The translations under genes and the position numbers were made by a program. The notes beneath the pieces were generated by a model, which was not told where the DNA came from, did not search any database, and was given only the letters and a program-made list of their open reading frames with translations. 64,000 nt of DNA, taken from the NCBI RefSeq assembly GCF_032884065.1, contig NC_088880.1, positions 34,784,008-34,848,007 on the forward strand. Direction: 5' to 3'. Source of the stretch: Artemia franciscana. Its lineage: Eukaryota; Arthropoda; Branchiopoda; Anostraca; Artemiidae. Shown one piece after another: positions 22,130-64,000 of the stretch. Each line of letters starts with the position of its first letter. The stretch's first letter is position 1.

Positions 22130-23602
22130 TTGTTGAATTTCAGCATTATAGTATCGGTAGTTTAACATTTAAGCTTGAGTTTTTAGCACTACTAGCCCTA
22201 CCACTCTCGGTTCTTATAAGCCAGTGCGCTGCACCTGGGACCTTCCCTAGATCGTGGAAAAAGGCCCACATCCATGGAATTCCCAAAGTGAACCCACCCA
22301 AGTTGTGTGATGATTTAAGACAAATCTCCCTCACGCCTAGCTAAAGTGACAGAACCGTTCATCTTGCGGCGGCTATTACAGCAAGTAAGACAGACTATCG
22401 ACAAACACCAATATGGTGGACTCCCAAAATGTGGGACGTCCATATACCTAGTCAGAATGTACGATCAGATCCTGAATTGACTTGAAAAGCAAGTGTTTTG
22501 TCGACCTAGCAGCCATCAACTTTCGCAAAGCTTTTGATCTCCTATCACACCTAGTGGCCTGCCAAAACCTAAAACGAATGGGTGCTAAACGCCAAATGCT
22601 AGCCATTGTGCTCGATTTTCTGTCTGAAAGGCAGCAAAAAGTATTTGCTTTGCACGAAGAGGACTGTGACTCAGAGTGGAGTAAAATAACCTGTGTTGCC
22701 CCGCAAGGGACGAAACTGGCAGGAATAACGTTTCTTGCCATCATCAACTACTTGCTGGTAGAACATACCGACAAATACAAATTTCTCGACGATTTGTCGC
22801 TCTTACTCCCCTATCTTCTTCATGATAATGTCCCCACCAAACAATTCCCCGAAATCACTTTCGATCTACTAAGTTCACAGTGCTTTGATATGAAAATGAC
22901 TATTAACTCTGTTAAGTCAAAAATACTTAGACTGAACCCACTAAAGAGAGACTTAGTCCCCCCTGAAGTTTCTATCCCTGTTGTGAGTGAGGTGGAAATA
23001 CTAGGTGTTATTTTCTCACATGATTGCACCTTTACTACCATATTAATAGTGTGTCCTGTAAAGCAAACGCATCTCTGCAAACCCTTTCAAAAATGCGTCG
23101 CTTCGGGTGCAACACCCACAGTCTTCTGCGGGCATACCTGTGCTACGTACGTCCCATACTTGAATACGCCTGTCCCGTCTGGGGCCCATCAGTATTGAGA
23201 ACCACCTATCTAATGCAGGAACTGGGGTCAGTCCAAAAACGGGCAACCAGGATCATCCTGAGTAACAGAGACATTTCCTACCACGATGCCCTAGCAACCC
23301 TTGAACTCCAAAGTTTGGAACTCCGTTTGGGTGAGCTTATCCTGAGGTTTGACAAAATGCTGCTATCTAACCCTTCTCGCCGTGATATTTTACCACCAGA
23401 AGCCTTGACAGTCAGCCGTACGAGACAGAAGCTAAAACTTGTGCCTGAACGTGCTCGGACAAACCGCTACCAGAACTCTTTTGTCCCTTTGTTTACGTCA
23501 ATATACAATAGTGCATAATAACATGTTTTGTATTTCAACATCAAATTTGCCGTTTGAGCTACGATTGTTGTTTAAATAAACCTTTCTCTCTCTCTCTCTG
23601 CC
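22130..23602 (+). pseudogene. Degenerate non-LTR reverse transcriptase with (CT)n tail
   Basis: RT blocks appear in shifting frames: 'PGTFPRSWKKAHIHGIPKVN' (22230-22290), 'DKHQYGGLPKCGTSIYLV' (about 22400-22455), 'AAINFRKAFDLLSHLV' (motif A, 22505-22560), 'VAPQGTKLAGITFLAIIN' (motif B, about 22690-22750), 'KYKFLDDLSLL' (catalytic box, Phe-Leu-Asp-Asp, about 22775-22805), a thumb, and 'YVRPILEYACPVWGPSVL' (about 23140-23200) near the C terminus, which stops at 23516-23518. A short 3' region with AATAAA (about 23575) ends in (CT)n at 23583-23600, a plausible microsatellite tail. Several frameshifts and stops make it inactive. Confidence 0.82.
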
Positions 23603-23800
23603 AAAATTCCTTTCAACATCTTTGCTAATATTCTTTTAACATCTTCACTGCATCTACCATCTTTGCAAATAATACCACCTAGGTAAGTAAAGCTGTCGAC
23701 TTGATCGATCTTCTCATTACCCTACATCACATCTCCACTTATTCCTAGTCTTAGTGACTTATTTTTCTTGACCTACCTATTCTTGCATCCTAAACTCGTA
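23603..23800 (-). pseudogene. Antisense LINE RT thumb fragment
   Basis: On the minus strand the translation includes 'KNKSLRLGISGDV', 'EKIDQVDSFTYLGGIICKDG' and 'CSEDVKRILAKMLKGI'. This matches closely the thumb region of the LINE at 43950-46085 ('DQVGSFTYLGSIVSKDG'). It starts immediately at the (CT)n tail of the preceding LINE, so that LINE may have inserted here or the junction is a rearrangement. Confidence 0.75.
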
Positions 23801-24264
23801 AAACCTCTAATAACGTAAACAGCAATCTTTATAATGTGTAATTCGGATCATTGTTCGTTTTAGATGTTTGTGTTCAGTCTAAGAGTATATCAGTTAAGCG
23901 GGTGAACAGAACGGGAAGCTCGCTGTGATTTATGATCATCATTTATTTGGAAAAGCAATAAATCATCTCTAATAAAACTTCATCACTATTGTATTAGCAC
24001 AGAAATCCATGACAAAGTGAGGGACAGAAAGTCATAAAAATCGCTTAACACCATTAGGGCTTAGCTACTGCCAATTTGCACATTATTTCCAAAATTGATA
24101 TTATTTTCACTAGTATTTGAAACATCTTTTCATAGCCATATGTAGCTAAACCAAGGCCAAAACTTGCAACAATTAAAGTTGGGCAACACTAAAAAAATAG
24201 ATAGGAAATCCTTCAAAAGTTACAAATTGAAACATAGCTTGTAGTTTTATTTTTGTGTATATAT
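23801..24264. other. No gene recognised
   Basis: AT-rich spacer with nothing recognisable on either strand. Confidence 0.45.
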
Positions 24265-24615
24265 GTTACCGTGAATGTTCGAAATTGGTGAATGTCGACA
24301 TTCACCATTGAACGTTCAAAATACCATTTTTCTCCTAGGATTTAGTCAGCGCCGCCAGTCAACTTTTTCAGTTTTATGCAAGGTTTGATGGTGGCACGTT
24401 AGGTTGGGTTTTGTTAAGTTGTTAACCCATTTCTGATATTTGTAACCTAATTAAACCTGACCTAACCTAACTTTAACTTTTATCATCAAAGCTTGCGTAA
24501 GAATAAAACAACTGATTTGCAAAGCTAATTGAACTTAAGCAGAGAAAAGAGGGAAAATTTTGGACATTCACTAGTGAATGTCGACATTAACCAGATTTCG
24601 GACATTCACAGTAAC
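24265..24615. mobile_element. MITE family 1, complete copy
   Basis: About 350 bp bounded by inverted ends GTTACCGTGAATGTTCGAA (left) and TTCGGACATTCACAGTAAC (right). Each arm also carries a version of the inner palindrome GGTGAATGTCGACATTCACC, perfect at 24287-24306. The interior has 'cctaacctaac'-type runs and no coding frame. A related inverted copy lies at 39661-39991. A target-site duplication could not be identified confidently. Confidence 0.85.
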
Positions 24616-25308
24616 CAGAATATGCTATCACATACCGTGCTTTGTAACCACATTAAGCTGGAATAGATTATGGTAAGTTGAAAGAAAAATAATAAAAAAG
24701 GCTGAGCCAAATGCTTGTAAATTCAAAAGTTGTTGGGACGATTATAGCTGCTTATGGTAAGAATGGGTGATTACTGGAGCAGCTCCTAAAATCGTTATTT
24801 TCAAGGACTACGAGGGAAAAAACACAACCATTTTCCCAGACAAATAGTTTAGTATGGTATGAGATAAAAACTTTCACGACTAATTTCATAAAAATATATT
24901 ACCTCTGGACTTATTATTTCTACAGATTCATTGGTTTACAAATAGGTTAATATAAACAATTATTTCAACGATAAAACTGAATAAGGCTACAGATCCTAAC
25001 ATGAATAGAAAAAAATAATATAAAAAAAAGAAAAAAAAGACAGAAAAAAACCGATTCCTCTTGGCTGAAGAATTAAAAATTCAAAATAATAACAGAGTTG
25101 ATAAAATCGAAGTACATTATTCAAGCCTATGGTTTAATTAAATAATTGAAAAATAAATGCACAATTATTTAATCCACCATATGATTTTCATAGTTTTTCA
25201 CAGCATAAAACAAAGAAAAACCGAAAATCTCAAGAAAGCAACACTCTACAACAAAACATCTCTCCTTCCGAAGACAAATAGTTCAGTAGAATCTGAGGTA
25301 AAACATTT
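24616..25308. other. Downstream flank of CDC37
   Basis: Likely holds the 3' untranslated region of the minus-strand CDC37 gene. A variant polyA hexamer ATTAAA is present on the minus strand at 25173-25168, about 135 bp beyond the stop codon. Otherwise AT-rich with no gene seen. Confidence 0.45.
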
Positions 25309-60326
<35,018 letters not shown>

Positions 60327-61092
60327 ACCAAATGACCTGCCCCTAACAAGGTATTTAGTCCGTTTATTTTAAATTAAAATCAAGTTGCCATGAATCAATT
60401 GGCCGATTGGAGACAAAGCCAAGACAGGTGATAGGCTGAGTGAGAGGCACAGTAGGCATAAGCCTTTTTCAGGAATATATAAAAATGATGTCATTTTCCC
60501 TTGTTGATAGATAGTCTATCATCCATCCAGCCATCCTGGGACAGAACAAAGGTAGAACTAAGGCATTTACCATTTCAAATGTTTTTCCCAGAGCAATTTT
60601 GTTATCCTTTGCCTCCCTCCAGGTGCTCATGAATCTTTTAAATGAATTTTGAAATCTATTAATAAAGTACAACAATTCTTTTCATCAAAACAGCATAAAA
60701 ACGATAAAAATAATTTGTTGTCAAGAATGTATTAGTAAAAGTATTGATCAAAATTTTGGCCCGAAATAAAGACTTCCTGCTCTTTGTTCTCTATTAGGGG
60801 CAAGCTAGAACCATTGAGTTGCATAAACAGTGTGTGGACAAGCATTGTCAAGGATCAGAACATCTCCAGAGGTCAGCTTTTCTCTTCATTTGTTTTGAAT
60901 GGCTATTCAAAAGAACATATAACAGCAGTATTCACAATAACAGCAGTAGTGACTATGGTTCTGAGAAATGAACTAGTACTGGGTCATTTTGTTTTCAAAC
61001 TCTGTTTGATCTGCGCAGATGCTAAATGAGTGGCAGAAAGCGAGCATGTGTTGTAGGTGACTATGCAACTCTTGTAGCTTGCACTGGAATTG
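60327..61092. other. Upstream flank of CDC37, no gene recognised
   Basis: Should include the CDC37 promoter if exon 1 is correctly placed. No promoter motif recognised. An 81-codon plus-strand frame at 60784-61029 has no recognisable domain. Confidence 0.4.
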
Positions 61093-61364
61093 TTCTGGTC
61101 CATGACAATGCGCATCCACACACTGCTGGTGTAATTCAATGACTTGTCAAACTATTTTGATGGCAATTGTTCAATCGTCTGCCATATAGTATTGACTTAG
61201 CACCAAGAGACTTCCTTCTTTTTGGTTAGATGAAGATGTGGCTTGGATGGAAGTGCTTTCAAATCAACATTATGGATCATTTGATTTCGTTGGTGGGAAT
61301 GTTCATTGAAAAGGGGATTGAAAGCTTGTCCACAGATATGACTAATGTCTCAGTCACATGAAAA
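61093..61364 (+). pseudogene. Mariner-like transposase C-terminal remnant
   Basis: One reading frame with three internal stops shows 'VLVHDNAHPHTAGVIQ' (second catalytic Asp), 'NRLPYSIDLAPRDFLLFG' (third Asp region), 'MKMWLGWKCFQ' and 'EKGIESLSTDM'. This is the conserved C-terminal half of mariner transposases. No terminal inverted repeats were recognised. Confidence 0.82.
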
Positions 61365-61689
61365 ACAGGGGTCCATTACACTTCCTAATATGTTTCACAT
61401 TAATATTTATGCAAATATACTGCCTTTAATCTCATCACCAAGTAAATCGGTAAGTCTAGTTAAAGGCAAAATTGTGAAGATTTACTATACTTCTTGTTTC
61501 GCCATGTTTGCTATTGAAAAATTTCAATATTGTTAATAAATATGTTAAATAGTGTAGGACCCAATACACTTCCCTGAGGAACTCTGCTCAGGTCTGCTCA
61601 AACATCAATTAATAGTAGCAAAAAGTAGTGCATCTATGTTAGTAAAAAAGGTAAGAATTCTTAAAAATATCCATGCTCCCCCAAATAGA
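61365..61689. other. No gene recognised
   Basis: A phrase at about 61520-61600 ('ttaataaatatgttaaatag', 'cacttccctgaggaactc') resembles RT-coding debris ('LPEELC'-type) but is too short to call. Confidence 0.35.
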
Positions 61690-62990
61690 ACAGATACATT
61701 CCGGTTATGTCAATCATATATCTAGGACTTCTGCTTATTTTTCCCACCAAGTTTCATCACAATCCCTCCACTCTAAGCTTTTTCCAAGATTTTAGGTTCC
61801 CCCTCCCAAATCCCCCATGCGTCACCAGATCTAGAGCGGATCAGTTTCGAATATGTCAGTCATGTATCTTGGACTTGTTTTTATTCTTCCCGCCAAGTTT
61901 CATCCTGATCTCTCTGCTTTAAGTGTTTTCCAAGATTTCCAGTTCCCCCCCAACTCCCTACTTAATGATATTGGATCTGGTCGGGATTTAAAGTAAGAGA
62001 TCTGAGTTACAATTTCCTTCTAAATATTAAATTTCATTAAGATCTAATCACTCCTTTGTAAGTTAAAAATACCTCATTTTTTCTAATTTTCAGAATTAAC
62101 CCCCCCCCCCCCACAACTCCCCTAAAAAGAGCAGATCCGTTCTGGTTATGTCAATCATGTATCTAGGACTTCTGCTTATTTTTCCCACCAAGTTTCATCC
62201 CAATCCCTCCACTCTAAGCATTTTCCAAGATTTTAGGTTCCCCCCCTCAACTCCTCCAATGTCGCTGGATCCAGTCAGGATCAAAGTAAGAGCTCTGAGA
62301 CACGATATTCTTCCAAACTTCAAATTTCATTAAGATCCAATTACTCCTTTGTAAGTCAAAAATACCTCATTTTTTCTAATTTTTCAGAATTAACCCTCCC
62401 CCCCAACTCCCCCAAAGAGAGCAGATCTGTTCTGGTTATGTCAATCATGTATCTAGGACTCGTGCTTATTTTTCCCACCAAGTTTCATCCTGATCCCTCC
62501 ACTCTAAGCGTTTTCCAATATTTTAGCTCCCCCCACCCCTCAATTCCCCCCAATGTCACTGGATCCAGTCAGGATTTAAAACAAGAGCTCTGACACACGA
62601 TATTCTTCCACACTTCAAATTTCATTAAGATCCAATCACTCCTTTGAAAGTTAAATATACCTCATTTTTTCTAATTTTTCAGAATTAACAATCCCCCCAC
62701 CCCAAAACAGAGCAGATCCATTCTGGTTATGTCAATTATGTATCTAGGACTTCTGCTTATTTTTCCCACCAAGTTTCATCCCAATTCCTCTATTCTAAGC
62801 ATTTTCTAAAATTTTAGGTTACCCCCTCCAACTCTCCCCAATGTCACCAGATCTGGTCAGGATTTAAAAAAGAGCTCTGAGACACGATATCTTCCAAACA
62901 TCAAATTTCATTAAGATCCCATCACCTGTTCATAAGTTAAAAATACTTCATCTTTTCTATTTTTTCCAGATCAACTGGCCCCCTACTCCC
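61690..62990. repeat. Tandem repeat, unit about 290 bp
   Basis: About 4.4 copies. 'ggttatgtcaatcatgtatc' recurs near 61703, 62144, 62434 and 62724, with a partial copy at about 61850. Shared parts include 'ttttcccaccaagtttcatc', 'tttcattaagatccaatcac' and 'ctcattttttctaatttt'. Poly-C stretches mark unit joints. Short frames repeat with the unit and are not genes. Confidence 0.9.
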
Positions 62991-63179
62991 CCCAGATGGT
63001 CAAAATGGGAAAACAAATACTTCTAATTTAATCTGGTCCGGTCCCTGATACACCAGCCAAATTTCATTGTCCTAGCTTACCTAGAAGTGCCTAAAGTAGC
63101 AAAACCAGGACCAAGAGACAGACCAATAGAATTTGCAATTGCTATATATCACTTTGTTAATGCCAAGTGCCATAAAAAG

Positions 63180-63574
63180 ATGTTAAAATTCTTGAAGATA
63201 TCTGGAGAAGAGCCACTAAGATGGTGAGTGGACTGCATGAACTTCCTTACCCTACAAGGCTATGCAAGCTGAAACTCCCAACTCTGGTTTATAGAAGAAG
63301 ACAGGGTGAAGCCATTCTGGTTCATAAACTTATTAATTCAAAGACACTTCCTGAACTCCTTCCTCTGGCATCTCAAGACTCTTGTACAAGGGGACATAAA
63401 TTAGAGTTATCAAGGCATTTCTCCTCAAAGTGGCAACATGCCCATTTTCTTACCAACCAAATTGCCAACCTCTGGAACAAATTACTGCCAGATACCATTA
63501 CTGCCCAGACCACAAACAGCTTTAAGAAACATCTTGACAATGAATGGTCAACAACAGATTGGAAGTATAACTAG
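63180..63574 (+). pseudogene. LINE reverse transcriptase C-terminal fragment
   Basis: Translation gives 'ILEDIWRRATKMVSGLHELP', 'LKLPTLVYRRRQGEAILVHK' and 'TNQIANLWNKLLPDTIT'. These correspond to the extreme C terminus of CR1/jockey-type RTs. The upstream RT body is absent, so this is the 3' end of a 5'-truncated insertion. The stop is at 63572-63574. Confidence 0.82.
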
Positions 63575-64000
63575 GAAGCACTCAAATCAGAAACATCAAA
63601 CCATTAGTCAGGTGTACATATTCAACTATGTGTTATGCATTATCAACTCTGGAGTTTCTACAAGGAAAATCCCTTAGATTGATCCAAGCTGCAATTTAAG
63701 GTAATCACCTGATGCCTTTTTATGCTCTTTCTAAATATAATAATTGCTTCAGGGGCAAATTCTTTCTTTTGCCTTTAATTGGGCACCAAAATATATAGTT
63801 TTTAAACTATAATTTAAAATTTTAAAAATTAAATATGATTTGGTAAATTTCTTTGGAGGCTGTATTTTTCCTGTTTATAGCATTCAATAATGGAGTTATC
63901 TTTGTTCTGCTCTGATGTCATCTCAAGGAGGGGTCAGGCTCTTTTTAAAATTACTCCAAAATAGATTTTCAAAATAACATATTACTATTAAGAAAAGGTA
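63575..64000. other. No gene; possible relic of the foldback element
   Basis: At about 63712-63790 the sequence 'gatgcctttttatgctcttt' followed by 'aaatataataattg' resembles part of the left arm of the foldback at 38375-38800. Otherwise AT-rich. Confidence 0.4.

Noticed and set aside
24440..24480. TTAGG-like runs (also about 39800-39835) as interstitial arthropod telomere repeats
   Set aside because: Only two or three imperfect units at each place, always inside MITE family 1 copies, so they belong to the MITE.
60784..61029. An 81-codon frame upstream of the mariner relic as its N-terminal half
   Set aside because: The translation shows no mariner DNA-binding or catalytic motif, and I could not link it to the relic.

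Overview
The window is AT-rich, repeat-dense invertebrate nuclear DNA. Evidence for this is spliced exons with GT-AG borders, a CYP4-family P450, a mag-like Ty3/gypsy element, many non-LTR retrotransposon (LINE) remnants, long (AT)n tracts and several MITE/foldback families. An arthropod, perhaps a crustacean, fits best; the species cannot be fixed from sequence alone.

Host genes are few and thinly spread. The largest is a CDC37 (Hsp90 kinase co-chaperone) gene on the minus strand, split over about 35 kb. Six coding exons with intact phase lie at 59960-60093, 54976-55129, 50648-50926, 38904-39085, 32301-32424 and 25309-25488, with a doubtful first exon near 60288-60326. Its introns hold most of the right half of the window. 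Intron 4 contains, on the opposite strand, an apparently complete CYP4-type cytochrome P450 with one uninterrupted coding exon (41216-42700). Intron 5 contains a tRNA-Thr(CGT) gene (33608-33678). A lone minus-strand exon at 3003-3136, with a CUE-like ubiquitin-binding start, hints at another gene running off the left end.

Left 24 kb by region: two tandem arrays (1-1990); a broken I-like LINE on the minus strand (endonuclease, RT and RNase H in three frames, 4260-8170); a 91-bp minisatellite interrupted by an apparently intact 4.4-kb mag-like gypsy element with LTRs of only about 75-80 bp; a nearly full-length endonuclease-RT LINE (14130-17580) with two frame breaks; and degenerate LINEs at 18750-20100 and 22130-23602, the latter ending in a (CT)n tail joined to an antisense LINE fragment.

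The CDC37 introns carry a very homogeneous 99-bp tandem array (14 copies, 27803-29190), 184-bp, 44-bp and 290-bp arrays, pairs of related MITEs, two long foldback elements, another LINE (43950-46085), (AT)n tracts, and, upstream of the gene, a mariner transposase relic. The host genes show no operon-like cooperation. What links them is nesting: a constitutive chaperone gene contains a P450, a tRNA and mobile elements in its introns.

I found no clear evidence of a wholly new biological system. The strongest leads are the nested P450, the 99-bp array and the MITE families.
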